Positions 43,830 through 54,900 of a DNA stretch of 64,000 bases are shown piece by piece (within the stretch, counting starts at the first letter, position 1; each line of letters starts with the position of its first letter). Origin of the DNA: Eopsaltria australis (Eukaryota; Chordata; Aves; Passeriformes; Petroicidae); contig JAVTVJ010000228.1 of the NCBI GenBank assembly GCA_034509425.1, positions 992,001 through 1,056,000 on the forward strand. The letters run 5' to 3'. Under the pieces are notes generated by a model, which saw nothing but the letters and a program-made list of their open reading frames with translations, was not told the DNA's origin and ran no database searches. The position numbers and the translations under genes are program-made.

Positions 43830-44602
43830 GGGGCAGCACATGGATCAGCTGCTGCGAAACAACAACTTCCTTGTTTCTTTTTGCTGGAGTTAACTGGGTT
43901 TAGACTGGGATTTCAGTTACATTTGTGGGCAGCCTTTCTGGAGACATCCACCCGCCTGATGCTGGGGAGAGCTGTCTGAAACCACGGGCACTTCATGTAT
44001 GTTTGGATTCCAATCTTCCCGTGGTTCAAAATCCTGGGAAAATGAATGGATGTTGCTGAGGTGAAGTTTTTGGTTTGGAAGTATTAGACTGGAGGTAACT
44101 GGCTGTCCAGCCAAGCTGCTGGGAGGCTGGGCTCCCTCCTTTGGCTCTCCCACACTTCCGTGAGCAGGAGTTCGCAAGGACCAAAGCAATGTGCATGGCC
44201 TCCAGGACATTTGGGGGCTTGCAGGCCAGGGAAGTACAGGCACACACGGAGCCTGCTCTCTGCCAAAACCTGACACTGCTCTGGAATGTAGAAACTGCAA
44301 ACGATACTTTAATTCCACAGTCACTCAACAGTAGCTCTGGCCTTGGGAAATACTGGGAAAGGCACATGCTTGGGAGCACTTACATGGAGCACATCCAGCG
44401 CCAGCCTAATCCATGGGCGGGAAACCATGCTATCTTTATCAAAACTTCCCACCCCGGTCAGTCCCCCCACCTGCCTGCCTTTGAATCAGCAAGAAACACT
44501 GGGAGGCATCGGCCACGCCTGGAGCCACAGCTCAGCTCCCCTCAGCTCCCTGCCGGTGTCACAGGAAGGGACACTGGCAGTGGGGACACAGCCCACGGTA
44601 TC

Positions 44603-44700
44603 ATCCTGCCACACCACACCTCAATGGCCACGGTGCTATCCTGCCACACCACACCTCAATGGCCACGGTGCTGTCCTGCCATCCTGCACCTTGATGGCCA
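44603..44700. repeat. 35-bp tandem repeat, about 2.8 copies
   Basis: The unit ATCCTGCCACACCACACCTC-AATGGCCACGGTGCT starts at 44,603 and again at 44,638; a third, shorter and diverged copy starts at 44,673 (GTCCTGCCATCCTGCACC) and ends near 44,700. Confidence 0.92.
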
Positions 44701-46246
44701 AAGGGCCCTCTCATCCAGCTTCGGCACTGCGAATGTCACCACTGTCCTCCCCACCCAGGACACTTGTGTGCTGAACAGTTTTGACCAGATCCACCCCCCT
44801 CCCCACAGGGAACATCTCAGAGCACACCCCAAGCCCCCAGGTACAGGGTCCCCGCACTAAGTCCGGCTGCCTCACTGGTTGCACCCCATATCTGGTGCTG
44901 ATGGGTACATGCTGCAGGAGACTGTGTCCTCTGACCTAAAACGGGGAAGTGCTCAGACATAGCATCTAAGCAGCCAAGAGAACCTGCAGGACTTGGCCCC
45001 CAAGTGTTCTGCTCCCCCCAGGAGCTCACAGCTTCTGTGCTTTCACCCTGCTCTGCACCTTCACCCTCCCCTGCAGGGGCATGGGACATCACCAGCAGAT
45101 CCGTAGGGACCACGCGGTGGTGAAGAGTCAGGATAGACTCCCAAAAGCAAAGGTCAGAGGATATGGTAAACTCAGAAGAGCCACATAAGGAACTCAGCGA
45201 TGGCCATGGCTGGATTTATTACCAGGAGGGAGGATGTGAACTTAAGGACAGTTTGCAGTTAAGATTTAGCACCTCTCAATGCTTGGGCAGTGACTCTGGA
45301 GAGCAAAGCTCAGCACATTGGGATGAAGGCTGCTCTCACCTTTCAGGAGCTTCCTGCTCTGGTTTCAGCTCTTTCTTCCTTCCTTCCTCTCAAGCTGTCT
45401 CCTCCAAAGTGGAAGGTTTTGGAGACCAAAGGGTAAAACAATTTGCTTCTCTGTTTCTGAAAAGGGGCTTTCAGGTCCCTGCTGTCATGCTCCAAAATCT
45501 CTCAGTGGCACAAAGGGCGGAGCTGGGCATTCCCAGGGCAGGTGCCACATCCCACAGCTCAGGAAACTTTCCTGGGCCCCTGCCTGTGCTTACACCTCCC
45601 CCCTGCCTGCTCACCCACCACGGGCAGCAGCAGATGGGGTCCTGTCCCCGTCTGCAAACTCCTCTTGCCCTCCACCAAAGCACTGCACAGTGAGAGCTGT
45701 CCCACAACGTTACTGCTGTCACCTGACACGTCACACCACGTACTGTGTATGACACAGCCCACACCTGCAACACGAGGACCCTCTCCACATCACAGCCTAC
45801 CTGGACGGAGACACACACACATCCTTGCACGTCAGCACAAGAACTCAGTGCTTCTCCTGCCCTAGGTGACACAGCTACTGTGACCTTAAAACTTCACCTG
45901 CCCCCAAGGTGTGCCATAGGTGACATGCACTGGATTAAGGTTATCATGATGGAAAAAAAACTACAGTATTTAGTGTAAAACCCTCCTCTAACCTCTGGCA
46001 CCGAACCAGCCCCTCAACTCAAGGCTCGGCATTGTGAACACACAGGGATCTGGACCAGGGACAACTACAGGTCCTGCTGCCCTGCTCCCCAGTGTCTCTG
46101 TGTTTAGACACACTCCAGAAAAACAGGTTCCTTGTTATGTCCTGTGTCAAATACTGGCTCTTCAACAGAAAAGATTCAGTGGGATATCTGACGTTCTGCA
46201 TGAGCTCTCATTGATCCTGCAAGTAGCTGGTCTCCGAGCATTCCAT

Positions 46247-46640
46247 AAGATCACAGGATCACTGCATGCCCTGAGTGGGAAGGGACCCACAAGAATCATT
46301 GAGTCCAACTGCTGGCCCTGCCCAGACACCCCAACAATCCCACCCTGTGCATCCCTGGCAGCGCTGTCCAAACACTCCTGGAGCTCTGGCAGCCTCGGGG
46401 CTGTGCCCATTCCCTGGGGAGCCTGGGCAGTGCCAGCACCCTCTGGGGTAAGAACCTTTTCCTGAGATCCAACCGAAACCTCCCCTGGCACAGCTCCAGC
46501 CATTCCCTGGGGTCCTGTCACTGTGACAGAGAGCAGAGTTCAGAGCTGCCCCTTGGGATGAAGCTGTAGCCACTAAAGAGGTCTGATCTCAGTCCCCTCC
46601 AGCTGAACAGACCAAGAGCCCTCAGCCCTTCATTTTGCCA
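46247..46640 (-). mobile_element. CR1 LINE 3' end, same subtype as 19.5 and 25.0 kb
   Basis: Antisense copy of almost 400 bp, the longest of this subtype here: ATCACAGGATCACTGC, AATCATTGAGTCCAACTGCT, CCCCAACAATCCCACCCTGT, AACACTCCTGGAGCTCTGGC, AACCTCCCCTGGCACAGCTC, GATGAAGCTGTAGCCACTAA and CTCCAGCTGAACAGACCAAG. The right edge near 46,640 is uncertain. Confidence 0.94.
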
Positions 46641-47886
46641 GGTGAGGTCCCTGCACCATGGGGGACAACACCCAAAGGTGAAGGTTCCCATGTTCTGTGG
46701 TACCAGTGTCCACCTATACCATCTCCAAGGGTCCTGATTAGTGCAAGCTCTGGCTTTGGTCAGGGAGCCCAATAGGGTGTCCAGGAGCACAGCCATCACT
46801 CCAGGAACCACTGACTCCAAGGTGATTCTTTGGGAGGTTCAGATCCCATACACAACCACTGGAGAACATCTCCTGCCTGAGTGCTCCTCCATGTAGCTCT
46901 GGTTTCCTTGGGAGGCTTGACCCATGATCAAATCCCTCAAAACCACAAGTCAAAAGAAAGCCCTGGCTATTTTAGGATGTGTGTCGCATCAGACAGTGGG
47001 GAAAGCACTGCTCTCCCAGTGCCACCTGCACTGGTTTCTTCTCCCAGAGAGCCCTGTTTATCACCTGGAGAGCGCAACCCCCACCCTGCCTGTACGCTGC
47101 CACTTCCCAGCAGCCATCCCTCTCACCACAGAGCTCCTTCAGGCCAGGACTTGGCTTTGTGCTCTGTTTTAGTGAGGCAGGGAGGGAGAAGCCCCTTGTG
47201 CTGCCTCGCCAGAGCACCATGCCGTGCGCTGGAATAGGGTAACCCGAGCTGTGGCTTCCCGACATTCCTTGTGGCTCCAGCTCCCCAGCCAAAACAAAAC
47301 CAACATTTTCCTTTTTTTTTTTTTCAATTCCCTCTTCTCCTTGAGGCCAAACAGAAGGAGCGGGTCCCCCACAGCACTTAGCCAAAGTTGCATTGGCTGG
47401 AAAGCAGCTATTCCCAGCCGGTTCCCTACTTCCAGCTGTGTTCCTGCAACCCCCTCCCCAGAGCAGCCCTTGGGCAAGCAGGGCATGTGGGATGACACTG
47501 TGGGATGACAGCGTGGAGTGATGTGGTGGCACCGGGGCACACAGTGATCACACAAGGACACTGCCTGCTCCTGGCTCATGGAAACCACTGCTACTCCTGG
47601 AGAAGCTGAAGTGCTGCTGGGTTCCACAGACAGGGAGCCAGGCTGTCCCTCTTTAGAAACTTCCCCGAGAACAGCAAGTAACAGGAAGGACAATGCAGCT
47701 CCAGGGATAACACCTGTCGTGGTTGTGTGACCTCATGGCCACATCAGGAGCTGCAGGGCTTTCCAAGGAACCTGAAAAATTATCTGGAAGCTGTTGCCTA
47801 CATGGTGAGAGCACAGCAAGCATGACCCAGGTAGAAAGGAGGGAATCACACCTAGAAGCTGCAGAGTGGACACAGATTCACCCAAT
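46641..47886. other. Single-copy DNA with a poly-T run
   Basis: Thirteen Ts at 47,312-47,324 are the only simple repeat. No gene or repeat family is visible; minus-strand frames of 174-186 codons overlap each other and are composition-driven. Confidence 0.5.
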
Positions 47887-47965
47887 ATTGAGTTGGAAAG
47901 GATCCACAGGGATTATTGAGTCCAACTCTTAAGTAAATGGCCCACATGGGGATTGAAGTGAGCCC
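47887..47965 (-). mobile_element. Short CR1-type fragment
   Basis: TTGAGTTGGAAAGGATCCAC, GGGATTATTGAGTCCAACTC and AATGGCCCACATGGGGATTG resemble the end of a CR1 group in which the text AGTGGCCCATACAGGGATCG follows the tail region. The terminal 8-mers are lost. Only about 80 bp remain. Confidence 0.65.
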
Positions 47966-48004
47966 ACTTTGTGCCACTCCGATGAGCTGGTGGCATCACC
48001 ATCT

Positions 48005-48062
48005 GAGGCTCCTGCTACCCACACCACCCCACAGAGGCTCCTGCTACCCACACCACCCCACA
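48005..48062. repeat. 29-bp perfect tandem duplication
   Basis: A 29-bp unit beginning GAGGCTCCTGCTACCCACAC occurs at 48,005 and 48,034 without a mismatch that I can see, indicating a recent event. Confidence 0.95.
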
Positions 48063-48136
48063 GTGGGGCTGGTAGCCATGGGATGGTGTCAGGGGGGGCA
48101 CAGCTTCTCTGCTGTTACCAAACATCCTCAACTTAC

Positions 48137-48360
48137 ACCAGGAGGTTTAGATTGGATACTAGGAAAATATCTTAACAAAAAGGGTGGTCAGGCACTGGCC
48201 CAGGCTACCCAGGGCAGTGATGGAGTCCCCATGCCTTGAGGGATTTAAAGGCTGTGTGGATGTGGCATTTGGGGCTTGGCAGTGCTGGGTTAATGGTTGG
48301 ACTTGATTATCTTAAAGGTCTTTTCCAAACTGAGTGATTCTATGACTCTATGATTCTATG
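48137..48360 (+). mobile_element. CR1 LINE 3' end with well-preserved tail
   Basis: Sense copy with CCAGGAGGTTTAGATTGGAT, GGTGGTCAGGCACTGGCCC, CCAGGCTACCCAGGGCAGTG, GGTTGGACTTGATTATCTTA and a tail of three clean 8-mers (GATTCTAT, GACTCTAT, GATTCTATG). The tail is the best preserved in the window, pointing to a relatively recent insertion. Confidence 0.96.
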
Positions 48361-49507
48361 CTTAATGGCTTACAAAACAACTGCTGCCTGCTGCCAATAG
48401 CAGGGGAGTCTCCATGATGGGAAAAAAATTACATTCACCAAGGAATAGGGGAAAAAGAAATGCTGTCCTGGTGAGCAGGAAATGTCACCAAGGACAGGGC
48501 TGGAGTACGTGTGAGATGGGAAGTGGTCCCAGTTGGGTTGGTACAGCCGAGAGGCAGACACACTTCCCCTGTGGGGAACATCCACTCTGGAAATGCTAAA
48601 AGCTCCTCCTCAATCACCAGGACAGGGAAAAAAATCAGAGATGTGCCAAATTTAACAGCAAGCAATGCCTTGTCAGTTAATGTGACTTAATTGGTACATT
48701 CCTAACTAATTCAAAAGTTCTGTGGTAAAATGTGCCCTGCTCTGCACCCCTCAGCCAGGCTATCATCAGATGGGGATGGACCCAGTTCCCATCATTCTTG
48801 TCCCTGTGCCACAATCTTGGGATGAGAGATCCCCCAGGGCTGGGTTTGAATATTCCCAGCCCTGCCCATGCGACTGCAGCTCTTGTGCAGAGGCTCCCAC
48901 AGTGAGCTGCAGCCTAGGGAAAGAGTTAACACTTCCCCCATTTCTGACAGTGTTATTCAATACATTATTGACGTTGAAAAGTCGTCACGTTACAAGCCAG
49001 CAGTCCACGAGTATTAGGGGGAAAACAGAGGCACGCAGAGACACACAGAGCGTGGAGCCGTGGGCCCCTCCGAGCTATGGTTACGTTACCGCACACAAAC
49101 TCCTTTCCCAGACTCGTTTTCCTCCCCCATTTGGGGCAAAACTGACTTGTCTGTTATTTGCATTTAATGCCACTGTGAATCCCTAAATCCAGCTCAGGGA
49201 ATGGATTACTGAGGGGGGAGGGATGGCTGCACTGAATTTTTTTTCTCAGGCTTCAGCAGTTCTGATGCTCTGTGGTTGAAAGGAGTGGGACAGTGGTGCT
49301 GGGGACTGCAGTCCCTTCATGGCTGCTTGGCCAGACCTGTGTCTCCAGACTGGATGGAGCTCCCCAGCTGTGCTGGCTGCAGAGCCTCTCCCAGCAGAAC
49401 CCACGTGTTCTGCTCAGCACATCCCGGCCCTGCTGCCCAGCACATCCCTTCCAGCTCCGCATGCTGAGGTTCCCACTGAGCCGGGGCTGGCAGCTGTCTA
49501 TGCCAAT
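48361..49507. other. Single-copy DNA without recognised feature
   Basis: Neither repeat nor plausible exon seen. Composition is mixed; open frames are short and overlapping. Confidence 0.5.
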
Positions 49508-49949
49508 TTCACAGAATCCCAGGATGGCTGGGGTTGGAAGAGACCTTAAAGCACGTCTCATTCCACCCCCTGCCATGGGCAGGGACACCTTCCACTATCC
49601 CAGATTGCTCCAAGCCCTGTCCAACCCAGTCTGGAACACTTCTAGGGATGGGGCAGCCACAGCCTCTCTGGGCAACCTGTGCCGTGGCCTCCCCACCCTC
49701 ACAGGGAACAATTCCTTCCCAATATCCCATCTATCCCTGTCCTCTGACAGTGGGAAGCCATTCCCCCTTGTCCTGTCCCTCCATCCCTGGTCCAAAGTCC
49801 CTCTCCAGCTCTCCTGGAGCCCCTTCAAGCCCTGGAAGAGTCTCTGAGGTGTCCCTGGAGCGTTCTCTTCTCTAGGTGAACACCCCCAGCTCTGCCAGCC
49901 TGGCTCCAGAGCAGAGGGGCTCCAGCTATCGGAGCATCTTTGTGGCCAT
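49508..49949 (-). mobile_element. CR1 LINE, about 440 bp
   Basis: Antisense copy: TTCACAGAATCCCAGGATGG, GGTTGGAAGAGACCTTAAAG, CATGGGCAGGGACACCTTCC, GGATGGGGCAGCCACAGCCT, CCCTCACAGGGAACAATTCC, GCCATTCCCCCTTGTCCTGT, GTCCCTCTCCAGCTCTCCTG and CATCTTTGTGGCC at the right edge. Together with the 11.3 kb copy it extends furthest into the element. Confidence 0.96.
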
Positions 49950-51769
49950 TGGAACCATTAATTGCAGAGCATCAACACCATAACGGTTCACAGGAACAGC
50001 TGTGTTTTGTCCCATCTCTTCCTCCAGCCTACACCTCATCCTCCACTCCAGACCCCATGATGGTGATGGTTCTTATCTGGGGAAGTCAAGTCCAGCATCA
50101 GGAAAAGAAAATTTAGAAATAATTTAAGGAGTGTCATCAAGGCGCCAGCACTGAGGAGAGGAATCCCACCCAGGTACAGATCTCGGTCTGCCACAAGGCC
50201 AGAGCATCCTGAGGGCTTCAGGTTCCATCAGCTGCTACAGCCACGGGCATCTCACCCTGCCAAGCCTAGGGGAGCCCCAAACTGCATCTTGTTCCCTGCC
50301 CACCCCAGGTAAGCTGGGAAGATCATGAGGTCCCTTGTGATGGCAGGTAGCGGCCAGCAGGCACTGCTGCCTGGGCAGGCAGGGGACCGGCAGCACCTGC
50401 ACACCACGGGGTTGGCCACACGCGGGGCAGAGGAGGCTGGACAGGCACAGGGAGCTTGCCAGGCACGCTCCCTCCCTGCTCGTATTTTATTTCATCTCCT
50501 GATGGGTGAAATGTGTCCTTAATTTGTTCAGAAAGAAAAAGCGAGTGAGCTGCATTCTCACACCCCTAACGAAGACAACACGCAAAGCCCTTTCAAAGCC
50601 GGCGCCACACATACGACGCGCTGCCTTGTTCTAATTAACGATGTCTTTTCTCATTAGCCACAGCCGCTTGTTCTCCGGACCATGATGCCTCTCGGGCGAG
50701 GGCCCCACGGTGCCCACTCCTCCACTCCTGGCCGGCAGCACCGCCTGGGCACTCCCTGGCCTGGGGCTGAGCGGTGCCTCTGGGCTCCAAGGCCTAGCAG
50801 GGGCAAAGCAGCACATCCAGGCCCTTCCCAGACTATCCGTCCCCAGAGGGCTGTTTCTGGCTTCGCTGGCTTTTGAGAGAGAGGGGTGCATCTGGTTTTA
50901 ATCTCATCCTTTGCAGTAGCTGTCACCATGGGTTTGCTGTCAGGGTAAAAGATGCCTTCACACAGATCCGTGCCAAAGCAGCAGACATGGAAACCCCAGG
51001 CCACAGCAAAGCCCTGATGTCCTGGGCTACCCTGGGCTCTTCCCCTGACCCAGCAGGCAAGGCAGGGGCTATCGCCCCATGCCATTGCTCACAGGGTGGG
51101 CACAGTGAGCACAGGAGGCCAGGGACGTGGCACTGGGGAGCACACACCTCCCTTTCAGCCGGCAGCGCTGGGGACGTAGCTGCAGCCCCTGGGGACCCAC
51201 AGTAGCACCCTGAGCTGTGGGCACCGTGCCAGGCCAGGCACTGCAAACCCCCCAGGGCCGCTCGCTTGACCCGGAGCACGCTCAGCCCGAGTCTGCTCCA
51301 GTCGCCTCTTCCCTTCTCCCAAAAAACACAGGGAACCACAAGAACCACAAAAATGCCTCTTGTCCACAGCACAGAGCCTGTCTCTCTGAAGGGCAGGGCA
51401 CGCTGCCGGAGGACTGGCCACACCACTCACCCCGCCCGGGCTCCTGGAGAGCTGCCAGCCTTTGGAAGCAGCTGTCACATAAAAGCAAACACTGAAAGCC
51501 ATCGCACTGACAGCGGAGCAGCCCTGACGCCCGCTCGGCTTTGACGTTGCTCCATCCCGGTTCAGTTCAATGGTTCCCCCGCAGCCCCTCCCGCGTCTTT
51601 GTGCCTGCCAGGCTCCTCCTGCCTGGGATCTGTGGTGCTGTGACATCACCCTGAGCTGCCACGGTGACAGCCGTGACATCACAGCTCATGGGGGCCGGCA
51701 AATCTGCCCCCTTCCCAAGCATGGGGAGAAGGGGAGGAAGCAGGGAAAAAGGCAGAGGATGGTGTGGAG
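49950..51769. other. GC-rich single-copy DNA, CpG patches
   Basis: Contains CpG-enriched stretches at about 50,570-50,720 (AGCCGGCGCCACACATACGA, then GGGCGAGGGCC) and 51,230-51,600, with two CRE-like TGACATCAC words at 51,640 and 51,673. A donor-like CCCAG followed by GTAAGC occurs at 50,309 without a convincing acceptor. No gene identified. Confidence 0.45.
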
Positions 51770-51970
51770 ATCACAGAATCATGGAATCATTATGGTTGGA
51801 AAAGCCCTCTAAGGTCATCGAGTCCTACCACTAACCAAGGATTGCAAACCACCTCACTGAACCTTGTCCCTAAATGCCATATCCACATGTTTTTTGAACA
51901 CTTCCAGGGTTGCTGACTCCACCAGTGATGTCAGGAGAGGCTGGAGCAGAGCAGCACCCAGGTTGTCCTA
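51770..51970 (-). mobile_element. CR1 LINE 3' end, distinct older subtype
   Basis: Antisense copy of a type in which the tail is followed by GGTTGGAAAAGCCCTCTAAG, GTCATCGAGTCCTACCACTA, CCTTGTCCCTAAATGCCATA and CACATGTTTTTTGAACACTT, then CCAGGGTTGCTGACTCCACC. This differs from the GGGACCTT-type copies elsewhere in the window. Confidence 0.92.
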
Positions 51971-54900
51971 GCAGGAACTGACCTCACCCCATCCCCAGGC
52001 CATGCAGTCACCCCATCGAAGGAACCTGCAAGGAAAAGGGTTGGAATCAATCTTGGAAGTCAGATGAGCTGCATCTGGAAATGCTAGACAGCACCAGAAC
52101 AGGAAAATCAACTCTGCTTGCCATATCCTGGGATGTCCTGGCAGGCACAACTCCTCCTGCACCATGCCCAGCTAGAAGAGAGGCCAGTTCCAAAATATCC
52201 CAGCCCCATAGGCCACGTCCTGCTCCACACCAAGGGGCTCCAAGGGTGTCCCCATTGCCACCCCTTAGACTGGCCAGGGTTTCACCCTCCAAACAGGGCA
52301 ACAACCTAAGGAAGCCCAACAGCATTCCTGGAATTTCTCAAATGGGCTGAATCAGGAGCAGGACCAACAAGGCCAGTAAGTGCCAATTGGCAAATACAGG
52401 GGCTGGGTCTCATGAGAGGCCCTTACAGATCTGCATCCCAGTAATCACGATAAAAAGTGCAACATGACAGGATTTACTGTGTTTCATGGACTGGTGTCTC
52501 CTCTCCCTCTTACAGTCACTGAGGAATGAGCCCTTCCCCCAGCTGCCACCTCCACAAAAGCCCAGGAATGGCTGATGGGCTGGGAAGCAGCTCCCGGCTG
52601 GTTGGAGTGTCCAGGCTAAGTTGGTAACAAAAGGCTCCAAAGCACAAAAGCCCTGATCCAGTTGGTCCCTTTGCCTGGGCTGAGCAGCTGCAGTAGGGGC
52701 AGGGGGGATGGACATCCCCAAGCGCCAGATGCTTTTACCCCGACATCCCTGCAGCTGAGGATGGGGAGCACAGGTAGGTGCCAGCACACCACGCGCTGAT
52801 ACCAGCTGGAGCCACACAGGGTAAGGGGTGGTCACACTGCCAGGTCCCACATCCAACACCCAGCAACACTGAACCCCAGATATCAGCGGGCACAGGATCT
52901 GGGAATGGTGCTGGCAACCCTGATGGAAAACCTGAGCTGAGGCAGCACCTGCCCTGAGCTTCCATGGCAGAGCTGGCCAGAGGGAGGGTGCGAGTGGCAC
53001 GACTCTGGAGCTGGGCTGGCTCCTCCGACTCCCAAAGACTCCCGTTTTGCCTTCGGGTTTGCCGAGGGTTTGCTGCCTCATCCATAAGCCAGAAGAGTTC
53101 TGTGGATCTCAGAAACGACTGACACAGCCCCAATGGTCAGGAACAAGTCTCTCCATGCTGTGTCCCTGCGGAGCCTGCAGAAACGGAGGCTTGAAGGTGC
53201 CAACTGCCCCCAGTCCCACTTAATAAGGTGTTAACTCCCGGCCTAATTGCCACCACTTAATATGTCAACACCCTTCACCTCACTGCTGCAGAACAAGGAG
53301 AAGGTTTGAACCAGCGCAGCTCGATGCACACTCATGTGTTTGATCCTTGGCTGTGTTTTGTTTCCACCTCACCCCTCTCCATCGCTCCAGGGTGGGAGCC
53401 CAGTGTACCCCCATCTCTCCCAGTCCCTCTCCCAAGCAGGGGAGCATCTCCCCTCCTGCCATTCATGTTCAGCCCTCCCTCTTTCTCCATACGCAGACGT
53501 TCACAAAGGGAATTCACTTACAGCATCCTAAGGTTGCACAGGGGGAAAAAAGGCAGGAAATTAAAAAGGTTCCTGTAACAACAGTAACAGAGCTGCAATG
53601 CATAGCTAGGATGTATATAAAATACCTTCTAAAACACCATCTCAGCCCAGCCCCTCACTAGAAGGTCAGGACCAACCAGTGCCCATATCTGCACAGTGCA
53701 GGATCAGCACAGGATAAGGCAGCACACGTTTGCTGCCATCACAGCTGTGTCCTTCCAGTTTTTTTCTAAGATTTTTTCCAAATTTGGCCATTACCATGTT
53801 TTATGTCTATTTATGTCATTCCATCTTTTGCTTTTTAAGGCACAGAAGATGGAAAAACAATAAAATCAGTCGCTGAGTTTAGTCCTCTGCCCCATTCACA
53901 CAGAAAGTTTCAGCAATTTATTTGAGGCTGCTCTTATAAATGCCTCTTGCTCATGTCCTAACAAACTGGCAGCACAGAACTCTCCAGAAAAGGGCGATTC
54001 ATGCACTATTTTTATTTTAAAAGGCTACTTCCTAGAGCATCCAAAGCAGCTCTTCCTTGCTATACTAGGATACAGTTCCCATCTTTGCAGAGATGAGTAG
54101 GACAGAGGGGATGGGCTCAGGTGAGAGCCAGCACCAACACTTACACTTGCAGAGTACCTGCCTAACCCCCTGAGGCTCAACCAACACCTTCAACTTTCAG
54201 TGGAAGTTGAAGATTCACCTGGTCTTCAGCTGGCCCAGCCCTCCCACAGTTCTCTTTCCAAGCACTCCCCTGCAGAGTCCCAAAGGATGAGCTGATTCCA
54301 CCCTGGTGTTGCAGGCCCTTGGATTAAGGGTGGAAATCCCTTTTGGGTGATCAGGCTCTTTCCTCACACACCTCACTCCCTGACTTGGAATCAGGGAAAT
54401 CTGAGCAGTGGTATCTCCCCATCATCACCTCCATGGTCTGCCTGCCTGGCCCTGGCTTTGAAGGTCACTCCAGGGCTTGCAGAGTCATCTGTGCTATGGA
54501 CTGGTAGCAAAATCACACCCTGAAATTACAGGGCAGATGCCAGCATAGCCATGAGCTTCCACCTGGTTACATGCAGATGTCCCCTCTCAAAGCTGGGATG
54601 ACTTTGGAAAGAACACGAACAGGCTCCAGCCACTTTTGCAGCGATGCTAATGAGATGAACATTGATCTACGTGCGTTGGCTTCACCCTTTGGAAACACAC
54701 CTGGGCTCTTCCTGAATTCTCCCTTGGATGAGTGTAGGTGAGGGGCCACCACCCTGACTGTCACAGTGAGTTGTGGGCTGGGACACAGCCCAGCCTGGTG
54801 CCATCCCTGAGCCTCTTATAGCCCATGGACACCCACCAAACGCAGAAGAGCTCATTTTCTGCACCTTGTAGCCCTGCTGGTTCCCCTGCCCCTTCCTCAC

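Larger units (their letters stand above)
41843..46246. other. Single-copy DNA with minisatellites
   Basis: No interspersed repeat over 4.4 kb. It holds the C-rich minisatellite at 43,503-43,829, the 35-bp tandem repeat at 44,603-44,700 and a donor-like CCCAG followed by GTGAGTGAT at 42,882, behind an acceptor-like GAATGTTTCCAG ending at 42,848 (34 nt apart). Frames of 190-290 codons on + arise from the stop-poor CCACAGCCCC sequence. Confidence 0.5.

Noticed and set aside
43031..43903. 290-codon + frame rich in Pro, Ser and His, resembling a repetitive secreted or mucin-like protein
   Set aside because: Most of it is the 19/95-bp minisatellite; period not divisible by three and all frames lack stops on both strands, so it is a composition artefact.
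54091..54120. 30-nt microexon-like segment (CATCTTTGCAG ... GTGAGA)
   Set aside because: Short spacing and moderate splice sites are expected by chance many times in 64 kb.
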